Shown here: positions 48,239 through 61,227 of the stretch, piece after piece
Layout: the number at the start of each line of letters is the position of its first letter
Position numbering within the stretch: the stretch's first letter is position 1
Source: Chlamydoabsidia padenii
Lineage: Eukaryota > Mucoromycota > Mucoromycetes > Mucorales > Cunninghamellaceae
Length of the DNA: 64,000 bases
Assembly (NCBI GenBank): GCA_025330725.1
Contig: JAIWND010000021.1
Span: 248,001 to 312,000 of the forward strand
Direction: 5' to 3'
Notes under the pieces: generated by a model
The model's input: the letters and a program-made list of their open reading frames with translations, nothing else
The model's database searches: none
What the model was told of the DNA's origin: nothing
Made by a program: the position numbers and the translations under genes

Positions 48239-49440
48239 TGACTATACGCCATGTGGTGAGTCCATTGTCGGGAGTTCAATATTTATGACAGGAAATATCA
48301 GGTTACACCCACTGCCTAAAGAATGGAAAAACCACATGTCCAACATACCTTGTTAGTATCAATGATGTCTTTATTCAATTTGATAGACAAGTTGGTAAAT
48401 ATAGTCATGCTATACTTTTCTTCATCATCCAGTAAATCCACTCTCGAGACCATACCAAGAGAAACGAGATGAGTCTCCGTTGCTTACAAACATACTGAAA
48501 AAAAAAGTCTAGAACATTGTACCTGATGATCATTGATATTTTTCTGCTTCGAGACCTTCATAAGCACCCATTTTGTATTACATTGACGATTTATTATTTT
48601 GTTCAACCAAGGGCATGAAATCAAATATGCTTTTAAATGAGAGGGATATACTTTCATGCGAAGAGGTGGGAAGAGAAAAGTAATGAAGCGACCTGATCTT
48701 CTTTGAACATTCTCACTATGTACCACTAATACTTTTCATATCAAATAAAACAGGTTTAATGATTATTAATGAAATGAAAAAAAAAATCATGCCTTGGGAA
48801 AGTGTACCTTGGCTCGCAGCGGGGTTTGGCATTTGGATCTTGACGCTTTTCTTCTCGAGACACTATGATATGATCCGTCATGATCAAGTATGAAAAAAAA
48901 AACACTCGAGATAAATGGTATAGTGGGATGTAACTTGAGAATTGATCAATAATTGTAGATTATGATATTGATTCGCAGAGATCACAAACATCATCATGCG
49001 CTTTTCACAACTATCAAGAGCAGACAATCAGTCCAAGTGCTCACTTTCCCATAGGCATCGATACTAATGCATCCAGATAATAATAAACGGGGTTTCACCT
49101 TACATATACTCGAACATGCAATCAAACTTGGTTTTTAGTAGGATTTATGCAAAAGAGCAACCGGGTTTTGAAATTTATTTTTTTCAAATTCCGGTATATC
49201 TGCGCTGTCCTATCTCTTTCCACACAAGAAACATAACCCATTTTAACTTTGTTTGCCTTATCACCATACTGAATGTCATTCATTGTCTTCCAATGTGTAC
49301 CGATTGCTGTAGAAAATAAAAAGGCGCTATTGCACCTAGATATTGTGATCAGAGAGCATACAAACCAATCCCCTTATAATCGCTTTAGTCTTAGAGATGG
49401 ATTACGACGAATAGCCTGATCAAGAAAGCGTACAGTTCCT
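48239..49440 (-). pseudogene. Possible relic of a multi-exon gene
   Basis: Several minus-strand patches have coding character and splice-like borders. About 48364-48470 reads VSLGMVSRVDLLDDEEKYS then NLSIKLNKDIIDTNK, ending at a GTATGT donor. 48535-48726 reads SHLKAYLISCPWLNKIINRQ to KNINDHQ, ending at GTACAA. About 48800-48880 reads REEKRQDPNAKPRCEP before GTACAC. About 49385-49440 reads VRFLDQAIRRNPSLRLK after a TTTTTCAG acceptor. The phases between patches do not all agree and frames are interrupted, so I treat this as decayed. No family is recognised, and chance open frames cannot be excluded. Confidence 0.25.
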
Positions 49441-49977
49441 GAAAAAGAAATTATCATCGTCGATCGCTAATGATTCGGAGTGAGAAAAAGTCGAAATCGC
49501 ATGACAAATACCACTTTGAATAGGTTGTTGGTCAGGTGATGATAAATGCTTATCTTCACTCGGGAAAATCAATGGGGGGGGATAGTATCATATACTCCGC
49601 TCAAAGCAAGTGGTAAAAAATGGGAGCGTGCTTCTCAAAATGATAACTCGTATAATGAGAAGGTTATCATTCTGTATGGAGAGAACGTGCACTCAACCAA
49701 TGCTGATGACAAAAATGAATGCGGGGAAAAAGAGATGTTACACAGGTAGTCGGTATGCAATCAGATGTATAGTAAAGTAAACCGACATTGTCCGGTGGAA
49801 TATTTTTATTAAAACAAGGTAAAAGTATAAGATTATATAACTAGGGATGATCATCGCAAAAGGTCTAAGTATCTATGTAGTTAAAAGTGGGACAGGTAAA
49901 ATCAAACCATCTATTTACCTTTTGCCAATCGCACCATGTAAAGTAAGGAGCATGTCATTTGGGAAGTCTTTTACCAA

Positions 49978-50019
<42 letters not shown>

Positions 50020-50768
50020 TACGTGATAAGTGAGCATTGTCGTACTTATTATAAAACCATAAAAAAAAAAAAAAAAAAAAAAAAAGCCTCACCTGTTGTA
50101 CACACACCTTGAGGGAATTAGGAAATAAATGTCAAATACAATTCGTTTCCCCACATATATGATGGTGTGCTCCTTACTGATCAAGGTCAAGCATACCCCA
50201 AAAAGCCTACACAACGTTAAAAAAAAAAAAGAAGAAGAATGGTTAGCTACCTATACCATGATCTGGTTATTGTCCCTTTGCTTGACCTTAGCATCCGTCC
50301 CCAACACAATATAGGGAAGTATCGGCAAGGTAACGCCATGACCCTGGCATGATCCAAATGGATGGTTGCGGTAAAAGATCATCGGAATGGAGTTTGAATC
50401 ATAAACTAAGCATTGCGATACAACAATGACAAATGGACCGCGGGAATCATGCTTTTTTTTTTCCTTACCAGATAACCAATTCAGTCTTTATCAATTGTGA
50501 TGCGCAATGTTGATGGATAACGTCGTATCTATGTTCCTATTCAAAGAAAAAAAAAGAGAGAGAGAGATAAGAGGTATCGTTAGAATGTCTTTCCCACTTA
50601 GTTTCCATTCCATACCGCGTCTATTGTAATTAGTTCCACGATACAAAGATCCTGAGTCATAGAAAGTGCCATGTAAAACTTGCAAATAGGATGGGGTTGA
50701 TAGTGATGAGGTAAAAAGAATGAGGTGTATTTGCATTCTTCATATGAAAAAATTAAGAAATGAAAAAA

Positions 50769-50780
50769 TCAAATCCCGCC
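50769..50780 (-). promoter_or_regulatory. CDE/CHR-like element (TCAAATCCCGCC)
   Basis: Perfect core copy without an identified gene next to it. Confidence 0.4.
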
Positions 50781-50826
50781 AACCTTTTTCCCCTTTTTCA
50801 GTTGTCCCGTCCACAAGCCCTGATAA

Positions 50827-50839
50827 TTCAACACCCGCC
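50827..50839 (-). promoter_or_regulatory. CDE/CHR-like element (TTCAACACCCGCC)
   Basis: Variant copy 58 bp from the previous one. Confidence 0.35.
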
Positions 50840-51350
50840 CTTCTCACGGTTCAATAGCTTATGCATAAGCAAAGATGGCCCATTCGAATCGTTCAAGGAT
50901 CAAAACTTTATTTAAAACTAAATCAAGACGGGGGGTGGCAACTTGACATGAAACTTTCTTTTAGTGTCAAACATGAATCAGTTCATTCGAAACAAACCAC
51001 ATACACATGTCAAAATACAGTAAAAAAGCACAGACAAAACCAAATACATGTGATTCCATGATGAAGAAATTACAAAGAGTGGTGTGATTATCGGCGTTTC
51101 AAAATAATGCCATATCAAGCCAGCATATGGGCATGAACCGAAAAGGGGCATGAGTACTGGGATGAGAAGATAGAAAATACTATGCTAGGGCGGAGTGGTG
51201 ATCTAGTAGGGTGATTACCCCACACACCCACTAAATGGCTGACTGATAAAAACGTGCGAAAGTTAAGAACAAATAAGGGTCTTATCGAATCATCGATGGG
51301 GGGAGAGGAGTAAATGAAGCTGTGTAAGCAAATTCTTTTTTTCCATGCTA

Positions 51351-51361
51351 TCAAATCCCGA
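51351..51361 (-). promoter_or_regulatory. CDE/CHR-like element upstream of CreA-like gene
   Basis: TCAAATCCCGA, about 160 bp upstream of the ATG at 51521. Confidence 0.5.
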
Positions 51362-51520
51362 ATCACCTCCAATTTCCATTTTTAGATATCGGAGTTTGGC
51401 AGTTCCCTCATGCTCCTTTTTTTTTCTTTCGATATAAAAAAACGCACGAAAGAGAAACAAACTTTTTCTTTTTTACTTTTCTTCTACTTCCCTTCCTTCT
51501 ACTTTATACTTTTTCACGTA

Positions 51521-52219
51521 ATGGATTATCAAGCAGCTTCCAGTTTATTATCACTCTCTTCTCCTGTTGGACCCAAACGACCTATTGGTGCTATTGACAA
51601 GGCCAATGTACCAAGACCTTACAAGTGCCCAATGTGTCCCAAATCATTTTATCGCCTAGAACATCAAACTCGACATATTCGCACTCACACTGGGGAAAAA
51701 CCTCATCTATGTTCCTTTGCAGGCTGCGAAAAACGATTTTCACGCTCCGATGAACTCACCCGACACATCCGAATTCATACCAGTAAGAAAAGGGGGGATC
51801 GAAAACAACCTCTACCATCCAAACGTGTCCATCTTACTACATCCGATTCATTACCACCTAATATCATCTTATCATCGTCATCATCACCCAATGATTCCTC
51901 TTGCTTTCTCAAATCAAATCCACCTTCACCCGCGTTATCAGTGGCAAGCATCGAATCGGAGAATGAATTCTTATTTACCCCTGAAACATCTCCTACACTG
52001 TCTCCTCGTCGACTCTTGACACCCAGACAAATGTCGAAATTAGCTCCATTAGAATGCAAACAGTATGAATTCCAAAACATGAAGAAAGTCTCAAGTCATA
52101 CTGAACCAAGTCTGTTGGATCTATTTGATCGTCCTCCTCAAGCTCGGGTCTTACCACCCATTCATCTATTCAACCATCAACCTTCCTTACCCTCCATTCA
52201 TTCCATTCTTCCTCTTTAG
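51521..52219 (+). CDS. creA: CreA/Mig1-type C2H2 zinc-finger repressor
   Basis: CreA/Mig1 proteins repress alternative carbon-source genes when glucose is present. This is a single-exon gene of 232 residues, short for the family (CreA about 400). Two C2H2 fingers occupy about residues 32-89: [20 protein letters not shown] and [20 protein letters not shown], with the TGEKPH linker. The finger helices ([24 protein letters not shown]) match those of CreA/Mig1, which recognise SYGGRG-type sites. The rest is Ser/Pro-rich ([18 protein letters not shown]) with a C-terminal [10 protein letters not shown] that may serve as a short repression motif (inference). The start was taken at the ATG giving [14 protein letters not shown]; an upstream in-frame stretch is T-rich leader. 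Confidence 0.9.
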   Translation: MDYQAASSLLSLSSPVGPKRPIGAIDKANVPRPYKCPMCPKSFYRLEHQTRHIRTHTGEKPHLCSFAGCEKRFSRSDELTRHIRIHTSKKRGDRKQPLPSKRVHLTTSDSLPPNIILSSSSSPNDSSCFLKSNPPSPALSVASIESENEFLFTPETSPTLSPRRLLTPRQMSKLAPLECKQYEFQNMKKVSSHTEPSLLDLFDRPPQARVLPPIHLFNHQPSLPSIHSILPL

Positions 52220-52640
52220 ACCTTTTTGTTTTGTACAGTCCTTCCCTCCCCCCTCTCTCATTTCCTTTAGCATTATCGTGTCTCATACGCCATTAATAAA
52301 AATCATGTACATAATCAAATATAAAAGAACACATCACTGGTCCCGAGAAAATGGATGCTCTGATAAGTAAATGGGGGTAATCACGGACCATCCATTGGTT
52401 ATTATCGGGTTGCTAATCATCTCTCCGCCTTTTTTAACTCGGTAGTCAAGGGTTGCCAAAAAATTTGTGTTCCGAAAAGCGGGATGTGAAATCATTCCAA
52501 AAAAAAAAAAAAAAAAGAGTGACTTATCTCGCTCCTTTTTGAATATCACAGTTCCGTCATTTCTCTTTCTCTTCATAACTTTTTTTTTCCCCTCTCTTTC
52601 CTCTCACCCCCTCTTCATTCGTTTACTTTATATAACAAAG
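52220..52640. promoter_or_regulatory. Spacer and STS1 promoter
   Basis: Contains AGCGGGATGTGAA at 52478-52490, 151 bp upstream of the STS1 start, then A18 and a C/T-rich leader. No gene. Confidence 0.5.
52478..52490 (+). promoter_or_regulatory. CDE/CHR-like element upstream of STS1
   Basis: AGCGGGATGTGAA, same TGTGAA variant as the proximal RPL4 copy. Confidence 0.45.
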
Positions 52641-53746
52641 ATGGCCTACTTAAAGGAACAAGGTACCCAAACAAAAAAAAAAAAAAAGTGTTTAAACGAA
52701 TAGACTAACGGACCTGGATTGTTTTAGGACGAAAACGACGATACTCTGAAGACGAAGAAATGGGAGATGCACCACCTACTCGCACCTTTACGATAAAACA
52801 ACAACAGCAACAACGAGATGACTGGAAACGGAATAAAACAGGTTTAATAAAGAAAACACCACTTAAACTCAAACTAGGTAAGTTTAGTTTACCACAAGAA
52901 TGAACAATAATGAACTCACCTGATCATCTTTTTTACCTTTTATTACTAGCTGCGATGGATAAGGAAAAACTGTTACAAGTACTGGCGTCACTATTGGAAA
53001 AGCAACCTGAACTCAAACATGATATTATGACGTATATTCCAGCACCTACTATTCCTTCAGCTATAGCGGTTTTAAACGACAAGGAAAAGAAGCTCCATGG
53101 TAGTTTCCCATACAACAAGGCAGGGCCACGATTGGATCAATATACATTCTCTCGTGTCAAGGAACCTCTATTGGATTTGATTGTAAGTGAACATAAAATA
53201 GTAATAATAGTAAAATAATATAATTATTAAACGTGCTTTCATCCATTTGATAAGGACACTATCACTCAATATAGTCATCACTTTGTATCAGCCACCATCT
53301 TCCCGACTGTTTGCTTTACGTATCTGGATCAAGTGACGCATTTTGCACATCGATTACCAATATGGGGGATGGATCAACATAATCAGCCTCGATTGGATCT
53401 GTATAAAGACTTGACCTTATTTTGGATTCAGGCCATTCAAACAACATCAAGCAAACTATCACAAGATGCCACTTTTAATACCATTGGTTTATGGGCAAGG
53501 AATTTAGCGCATCACAATACATTGGCGAATGGTCTTTTAGATGATGCGATTTACGAATTCAATCAACGATTATTATTACCAACAGCAACAACAGCAACCA
53601 TCACATTAACACCATTCCATCCATATGATTCACCGACGTCCACTACTATCCTTCCTCCTGGTGCTTGTCATCATCCTTCTCCTGTAACTAGTTTGGATAC
53701 TATCTCTCCTTCTCCTGTAGTGGGTTATGCTGATATTCGAAGATAG
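52641..53746 (+). CDS. STS1: Sts1/Cut8 nuclear proteasome-tethering factor
   Basis: Sts1 (Cut8 in fission yeast) tethers proteasomes at the nuclear envelope and is itself short-lived. Exons 52641-52662, 52728-52877, 52950-53182 and 53255-53746 join in phase for 298 residues. The N-terminus is basic (GRKRRYSEDEE, KKTPLKLKL), consistent with nuclear import and a lysine-rich ubiquitination segment. The core shows DKEKLLQVLASLLEKQPELK, YIPAPTIPSAIAVL, then GSFPYNKAGPRLDQYTFSRV, the family's best marker. Helices follow (DTITQYSHHFVSATIF, LTLFWIQAI, WARNLAHHNTLANGLLDDAI). The C-terminal tail is Thr/Pro/Ser-rich and variable. Confidence 0.9.
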
Positions 53747-54148
53747 TCTTTCTCCTCCACCTCCTCCTTCCCTTCATTAGTATATGCACATATTCACTCA
53801 CTCATCATCCTCTTTTTTATTTTATTTTACTATATATCCCTTTTTTCTATGTTTTACGTACTTTGATATCATGCTCTCTCCTTTTTTACTTCTCATCCAA
53901 TAAAACAGTCTTCTTCTCACCAATGTCTTTTTTTTTGGAATTTTATTTGTTTGTTTTATGCTAGGTTGCCAAGTCTGATGGTATTAATTACGGAGGAGGA
54001 GGCAAAACGGACCGGACGATAAAGGTTTGGATTCTTGGCATGGCTCTCACACCAGCCGTAGTTTCAAATCCCGCCGACCGCTTAAAAATAAAAAAAAAAC
54101 CCTCTCCTTTTTGATTCCTCCTCTTCTTTTTACCACATCACATCATCC
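53747..54148. promoter_or_regulatory. STS1 3' flank and CaMKK-like promoter
   Basis: AATAAA near 53899, then TTTCAAATCCCGCC (54062-54075) followed by GACCGC, 75 bp upstream of the kinase ATG. No gene. Confidence 0.5.
54062..54075 (-). promoter_or_regulatory. CDE/CHR-like element upstream of CaMKK-like gene
   Basis: TTTCAAATCCCGCC, a perfect copy at the typical distance from the ATG. Confidence 0.55.
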
Positions 54149-55934
<1,786 letters not shown>

Positions 55935-56204
55935 ATATCATTTACTAGTTTTTTTATTATTTACACATAATACATCTACCTTTTTTATTTTATTTTATCT
56001 GTTGTATCAAATATATATATATCTTATGCCCTCCCTTGTTAACAATTAATAATATACAGTAGTTTTTTTTTTTTTTACTGTGGATTTGATCCAGTAAACT
56101 ATTAATGAATGAATGGTTGTTTAGTTTGTTGTGATGAACAGAGGAAAATGTGATAATCGGATCTTTGATCTTTCCCTGTAGTCAAATTTAGAAACCCCAT
56201 TGCT

Positions 56205-56280
56205 CACTTAATTACCAAGCGTTACTAATGATTAAAGTGGGGATATGTAAACTATGATGTATTTCCAACACACTTTACTG
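56205..56280 (+). repeat. Diverged single copy of the 237-bp array unit (partial)
   Basis: Ordered matches to the unit: ttaat...caag, ctaatga...aaagtg, and atttccaaca(c/a)actttac. About 70-75 bp are recognisable; the remainder of the unit is not. Confidence 0.45.
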
Positions 56281-56384
56281 CGAAAGCCAAGCTCTCCGAC
56301 CCTTGTGTCTGTCAGCGCGATCGTATGTTTCCGTAATGACGCTCTTCTATGCAAAACCAAAATAAAGATAAAGGCTAAATCTGA

Positions 56385-56397
56385 TTTTAAATCCCGC
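56385..56397 (-). promoter_or_regulatory. CDE/CHR-like element (TTTTAAATCCCGC)
   Basis: Core copy between two convergent 3' ends; no start codon nearby. Confidence 0.35.
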
Positions 56398-56562
56398 AAA
56401 TCCTGAAGCATTACTCACTCCCAATTCATTAAGAAAAAAGTGTTATGCATGCACGCAAATAATTGTAAGACCGCCATTTCCCCCTCCACTCCAACTGTAT
56501 TGAGTAAATATACCAACAACATACATTTTATTACCATCCATTCATGACATAAACATCTATAA

Positions 56563-57625
56563 CTAATCTAGTCTAGTGGACAAGTAATGCCGGATCCAAG
56601 TACTACTGATTTTATCGTCGAGTTGATTTTCCAACGCGATGAGATCAATGACCCGCAAAGCCAAAGGACCAAAGTCGACTTTGCGGCGTTCATCATTCAC
56701 CATATGACCTCCCTTGAGTGTTTCTTGTGAGCATACCAGAGCGTCGATGGATGGATCGGTAATGGTCGGACCGTATGGATCATAAATAGGTACCACCGTA
56801 TAGCTAATATCAGGTCGAATCCGTTTACAAAAGGCATGAATATGGTCGATACGTTGTTCGATCGGTTCCATCCATTCTTTATATTTCTTGGATTGTAGCA
56901 TGGAATCATCTAAAGTATTTTGTTAGTAAAAGTCAATCCCATTTTTTTTTGCTGTTATTCATACCTGTGACACCCACCACCACGTCTTGAGTTGATAATA
57001 GGATCGTCATGGTTAAAAGAATCTTGTGTCCAACATGAAGATGATCAAATGTGCCACCTACCACGGTTCGTTTAAAACAGTAGTCTTGAATATCATCACC
57101 AGGTTGTTGTTGTTGTTGTTGTTCTTGTTCAGGATAGTCAAAGGTACGAGTGTCATAACTCCTTAAACCCGCTAATCGTCGTTCTTCATTCCATTTCTGT
57201 AAAGTAGGTAGATCTATTCAACAATGATTCAGTCCACAGGTTGGCTATCCTCCACCCTTCTTTTTCTTCTTATTCTTACCCTGTGTTGTACTGAACACCA
57301 CAGTATCAGGTCCCAAATCCATACGAGGCAAATCATCACTTTGGAAAGGCATGACCGTCATATCAAACAATGGTTCATTAAGAGTATAAGCCAATCGAGC
57401 TTGAGTCATGTATAACGCTCCAAGTGCCGTTTGCCATTGTTTCCATTGCTTATCGTTTTGTATCGATCGAGAGATGGTGAGACGTAATAAGACGATAAGG
57501 GATCGTTGACTTTTAATGGATTGTTCGGTAGCTTGTTGTAGTAGTTGCAAGTGAGTGTCATTAATGTGCAGCACAGGTAAATCAAGATAAAGAATGTTGA
57601 AGGATGGTGGTAAGGTGTATTCCAT
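56563..57625 (-). CDS. CAB4: Phosphopantetheine adenylyltransferase (CoA biosynthesis)
   Basis: The enzyme converts 4'-phosphopantetheine and ATP to dephospho-CoA, the fourth step from pantothenate. Exons 57280-57625, 56965-57213 and 56563-56909 join in phase for 313 residues. The nucleotidyltransferase core begins KRTVVGGTFDHLHVGHK, with the HxGH motif as HVGH, and continues DVVVGVTDDSM and DPYGPTITDPSIDALVCSQE, then ALRVIDLIALE. About 145 N-terminal residues (MEYTLPPSFNILYLDLPVLH onward) precede the core, as in fungal Cab4-type proteins. There is no dephospho-CoA kinase domain attached. AGCGGGATTTAAA lies 87 bp upstream of the start. Confidence 0.92.
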
Positions 57626-57711
57626 GATAAGAAGGATAGACAGACAGAAAAAAAAAAAAAAAAAAAGAGAGAGAGAGAGATAGAGAGGGGCCCCAAAAAG
57701 ATTTTGGACCG

Positions 57712-57724
57712 AGCGGGATTTAAA
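57712..57724 (+). promoter_or_regulatory. CDE/CHR-like element upstream of CAB4
   Basis: AGCGGGATTTAAA, 87 bp upstream of the minus-strand start codon at 57625. Confidence 0.5.
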
Positions 57725-57742
57725 AATCCACACCGACCAAAA

Positions 57743-57883
57743 TTAACAAACAAAGCGATAATGATCAAATAGGTCGATGTGTGCAACATGCTGACTAGTG
57801 TCAATCAAGACTGGTAACATAATTTTTATCTTATCAGTATTATCGGGACGAATGGTGATGTATTGTATAGTGTGAGAAGACAT
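57743..57883 (-). CDS. Possible 46-residue small protein
   Basis: An ATG-to-TAA frame of 46 codons reads MSSHTIQYITIRPDNTDKIK and ends HIDLFDHYRFVC. It occupies most of the 360-bp gap between the GATA and CAB4 genes on the same strand. Its amino-acid composition is balanced, unlike the low-complexity shadows nearby, and the ATG follows an A-rich stretch. It could be a genuine microprotein, an upstream frame in the CAB4 transcript or an unspliced first exon. I recognise no family. Confidence 0.3.
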   Translation of the reverse strand: MSSHTIQYITIRPDNTDKIKIMLPVLIDTSQHVAHIDLFDHYRFVC

Positions 57884-57984
57884 GTTTATTTAAAACAAGG
57901 TATATTTTATTATTTAAAAGTCAGTAGATACATTTCAAAATAAAAATAAAAAAAAGAGGGGGGGGGAGAGAGATCTAGTAGATT

Positions 57985-58761
57985 CTATACTGCCATAAAA
58001 GGGGAGGAAGAAGGCGGTAAAGAGGAGATGGGTGGTAATCGAAGATGGCGATGATAAGACTGTGGTGACGCCAGAGATAATAAAGACTGGGCGATTTCTT
58101 CATCCTTGTCAATACCAGCTGCTTCTTCTTGATCCAATCGAGTCAAAGCCTGGACTTTATCAGATAATAACCGAGTCAATCTTGAGATTTCTTCTTGTAA
58201 AGCCAAACGTTGCTCCCTTTTGTTAGTACCAATTGTCATTTTCTGGTTGAGATCGTCTTGTTGAAGTATAGGTGAAGAGGATGGGGTGGGAATGTAAGTT
58301 CCAGATACTGCTGTTGGGGATGATACAGGTGAAGGTGGCAATGTTTTATTAGAGTATTGTTGTGGATCCATTTGCACCAAGACCAATCCATCGTCCTTTT
58401 TTTCTTGTTTCTTGCGTCGTCGTCCATTGTTATCTTCATCTGATCCCCGTTTACGTCGCTTGATCACTGTGCGTTTCATGGCAGCTGGTCGATGTACTTG
58501 GTGTAGTTTGTAATAAAGACCACAGGCATTACATATCGTTTGACCCATCGCATCTCGTCGCCAGAGTGGTGTGGTGGTGGTATGACAATTCGCACATTCT
58601 GCTGTAAGTATCATCCCTGTAAGTGGTGTACTGTTATAGTAAAATTGAACTCTATTGCTGGTAGTAGTGGTACGGTTGGTGGTGGTCTCCTTGTTGGAAT
58701 CAAAGGTATCGCAAAGAGGTTCTTGATGAGAAGAGGTAAAAGTGATGGATCCTTCGTTCAT
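57985..58761 (-). CDS. Single-finger GATA transcription factor
   Basis: A single-exon gene of 258 residues. One GATA zinc finger at about residues 56-80 has the form CANC-X17-CNAC ([20 protein letters not shown] then [12 protein letters not shown]). The basic tail [16 protein letters not shown] resembles the finger tail of the iron-regulator GATA factors (SreA/Fep1). The second finger and the Cys-rich centre of those proteins are absent, so an iron role is not supported. A C-terminal heptad stretch ([20 protein letters not shown]) could be a coiled coil for dimerisation. The start at 58761 avoids a Phe-rich upstream extension. TTCAAATCCCGAC lies 170 bp upstream. Confidence 0.9.
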   Translation of the reverse strand: MNEGSITFTSSHQEPLCDTFDSNKETTTNRTTTTSNRVQFYYNSTPLTGMILTAECANCHTTTTPLWRRDAMGQTICNACGLYYKLHQVHRPAAMKRTVIKRRKRGSDEDNNGRRRKKQEKKDDGLVLVQMDPQQYSNKTLPPSPVSSPTAVSGTYIPTPSSSPILQQDDLNQKMTIGTNKREQRLALQEEISRLTRLLSDKVQALTRLDQEEAAGIDKDEEIAQSLLSLASPQSYHRHLRLPPISSLPPSSSPFMAV

Positions 58762-59167
58762 TGCAGATAGTGTTGTATTACTAGTACCAATTTTAACAAA
58801 GTAAAAAAGAGAAAGGAAGAAGGTATAAAGTAAAAAATAAAAAAAAAAAGTAAAAAAAAGTAAAAAGATAAGAGGAAAAGAAAAGAAGAAGAGGAAAAAG
58901 ACGGGACACTTGAAATCATTATCGAGAATATTCAAATCCCGACTTTCCGTCTTTTCAAAGTGTAATCAATTGATAACGATTGATCTTTTTCACCATCATC
59001 CAATCAAATAACATCATCAAATCAGACAGTATTTTTCGGAGGACAGGAAAACCTTAACTGGATCATGCATGTGCCGTGCACAAAAATGTAAAGACATGAT
59101 TTTTAAAGTTATGTATTTTTTTATTATTTCGAGTACATACATGAATGTGGGGGTAAAGTAAACTAGT
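58762..59167. promoter_or_regulatory. GATA-gene promoter region
   Basis: A-rich leader (58800-58900), then TTCAAATCCCGAC at 58931-58943. No gene. Confidence 0.45.
58931..58943 (-). promoter_or_regulatory. CDE/CHR-like element upstream of GATA gene
   Basis: TTCAAATCCCGAC, 170 bp upstream of the start at 58761. Confidence 0.5.
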
Positions 59168-59428
59168 CTAGTCTAGATCAATAAGCATATCCACCGATTC
59201 GTCGTCACTTTCAGTGTGTTGAGGTCTGTACCGTGATGTATTACCAGGACCCCAAGAGAATGTACCTGGAATTGATGTTGGCCATGAGGATGGAGGAGTA
59301 GAAGTTCGAGTGATCCAAGAGAATGCTGCAGATGCTGCAGAAGAGGCTGGCGTGTTTGATGTGATACGGCTGTTGGAGTCGGGGGTTGAATGTGGCGGGG
59401 TCCAAGTATCTTCGGTGGTGGGTAATCC

Positions 59429-59462
<34 letters not shown>

Positions 59463-60856
59463 CTTGGTGAGGTATCATTGGTATTATTATCTTCTTCGGT
59501 GGGTACAACAGAGTGCCGGCTAGTTAATAATAAGGATTATAATCAATTATAAAACACATCGATGAGTGGACTTACCAAACAGGACACGTTCCGTTTACTT
59601 TTAGCCATGGATCGATACAGTCACCATGGAAAAGATGCATGCATGGTAATTCGATCACCATTTCATCCACAATAAAATCATCTTTACATACCGAGCAATC
59701 AATCTGATCCCCTAAAGAAAAAGGACAAATAAAAGAATCAGTTTCCTTGGTTACCCCCATCCCCTTCTTCCTACTTACTGAATTCTTTTTCGGAGATTGG
59801 CCTTTTCGGTAAAGCAGCAATCACATCATCTGGTGCCGGTGGTGGTGCAGTGCGACTAGAATATATAAAGAAGGATCATTGAGTCATTTACTACACTAAA
59901 AAAAAAAACAGTAATCCAGTTGTCATTTTTTTGATATACCTACCCTCCAGTTTGTTCCATCAATTGAGTGACAATATTGTCCAAAGCTGTTTGAGAAAAG
60001 ACATAATCATCAGGATTACCAACAATATCCAAGTCCATAGAATCCCCTGCTAATGCTGCTATTGCTCGTAATAATCTACTCCAAAAGACATATTAGTTGA
60101 TCGCCAGATAAACTTCTATGATTGTTGATTGGAATTTACCCTTGAAGATTGTTGACCCGATTATTTCTTCCTCGTTGACCATTTGTTTCTTCATCCACCC
60201 ATTCATCCACATCATCATCATCATCATCATCATTCCCACCATCACCCATTTGGAAGTATACACGACTAGTTGCCCCTAATGAAGAAGACCTGGTTTGTGA
60301 TGGAGGTCGAATCGGATCAAGTTGGACATTCCCATCCACCACCCCACGATAAAAGTATACTGGTCCATCATTATTATTATTATTATCGTTATTGTTGATT
60401 CTGGATCGATCATTGGCAGTATCATCGTTTAATCCAGAGGCTAAAAGGTTGGATAAAGCATTCTGCAAGATGGTCTCCAATGCTGTCGGGCTACCTTCTT
60501 CATTAGTTTGCTGTTGTCGTTGTCGTCGTCGTCGTCGTCCCATTGTACTTTGGAAAAATTGAGTAATGTCTTCGTCGTCTTCGTCTTCGTTTCCGTCGTG
60601 GTCCACGTCAGCGAGTATACCGTCCAAGAAAGACCTAGGATCGTCTCCACCATTATCAATCTATCAATAACAAATTCCTGTCATTAATGTATCAAGTTTA
60701 TATTAGTATTACCTCTTCAATGAATTGTTCGTTGCACTGTTGACAAGTAGGGTCGGGTGCCATATAGATAGGGGCTTCTCGTCCACAATGATGACACCAG
60801 TACCGAGATGAAGAAGAAAGAGGACAGTGTGGAGTGTCACCAGTAGTTTCCGACAT
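59168..60856 (-). CDS. Zinc-ribbon + RING-H2 E3 ligase, RNF115/RNF126 type
   Basis: Six exons join in phase: 60713-60856, 60140-60660, 59944-60075, 59779-59855, 59576-59711 and 59168-59519, giving 453 residues. The N-terminus has a four-cysteine zinc ribbon (YWCHHCGREAP...PTCQQC), which in RNF126/RNF115 binds ubiquitin or BAG6-bound clients. The RING-H2 domain reads CSVCKDDF, LPCMHLFHGDCIDPWLKVN and CPVC; its last cysteine codon is split by the final intron. Between them is an acidic, Asn- and Arg-rich linker (DGNEDEDDEDITQFFQS, MGRRRRRQRQQQ). The tail carries Q11 and is Ser/Thr-rich. The probable role is cytosolic protein quality control. Elements lie 112 and 157 bp upstream. Confidence 0.88.
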
Positions 60857-60967
60857 TTGAGTTACAAGGAGTATACAGATAAAAAAGGGTAAGGGTTCTA
60901 TCAATTAAAACAAGTAAAAAGAGTGGATGAGAGAAGAGGGAGAAGAAGAAGAAGAAGGGAGGAAACA

Positions 60968-60979
60968 TTTCGAACGCCG
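60968..60979 (-). promoter_or_regulatory. CDE/CHR-like element (TTTCGAACGCCG)
   Basis: TTCGAA-type variant 112 bp upstream of the RING E3 start. Confidence 0.4.
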
Positions 60980-61012
60980 TGATTTTTGGGGTACTTTTTT
61001 AGTGTGGATAAA

Positions 61013-61024
61013 TGAAATCCCGAC
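61013..61024 (-). promoter_or_regulatory. CDE/CHR-like element (TGAAATCCCGAC)
   Basis: Core copy 157 bp upstream of the RING E3 start. Confidence 0.45.
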
Positions 61025-61215
61025 TACCGCCAGTGTCTCAAGTCTCTCACCTACGAAAAATCAAGAATAACCTTGGTCCCCCTTTTTTTCTTCTTCTTCT
61101 TATAATGTAGGTATATAGGCCCTTTAGAGACAAGGATCCCAAGTTTCATATAACAGGAATTATACATATGTAGTTGAAGAATAAGAATTCATAGTAAAAA
61201 AGGTCGATCAAGATA

Positions 61216-61227
61216 TTCAAACGCCGC
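61216..61227 (-). promoter_or_regulatory. CDE/CHR-like element (TTCAAACGCCGC)
   Basis: Variant copy in the divergent region. Confidence 0.4.

Larger units (their letters stand above)
49441..51520. other. Gene-poor 2-kb region upstream of CreA-like gene
   Basis: An (AT)n microsatellite of about 18 repeats lies at 49980-50015 and A-runs at 50061-50084 and 50220-50230. Elements are TCAAATCCCGCC (50769-50780), TTCAACACCCGCC (50827-50839) and TCAAATCCCGA (51351-51361). Short frames here look random. No gene is supported. Confidence 0.45.
55935..56562. other. Intergenic region with a diverged copy of the 5-kb array sequence
   Basis: Non-coding. Positions about 56205-56280 (cttaattaccaagcg, ctaatgattaaagtgg, atttccaacacactttac) resemble the array unit at 5052-5880 in the same order. 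TTTTAAATCCCGC lies at 56385-56397. No gene. Confidence 0.5.

Noticed and set aside
49980..50015. (AT)n tract considered as an origin or matrix attachment site
   Set aside because: A simple microsatellite by itself gives no support for either function.
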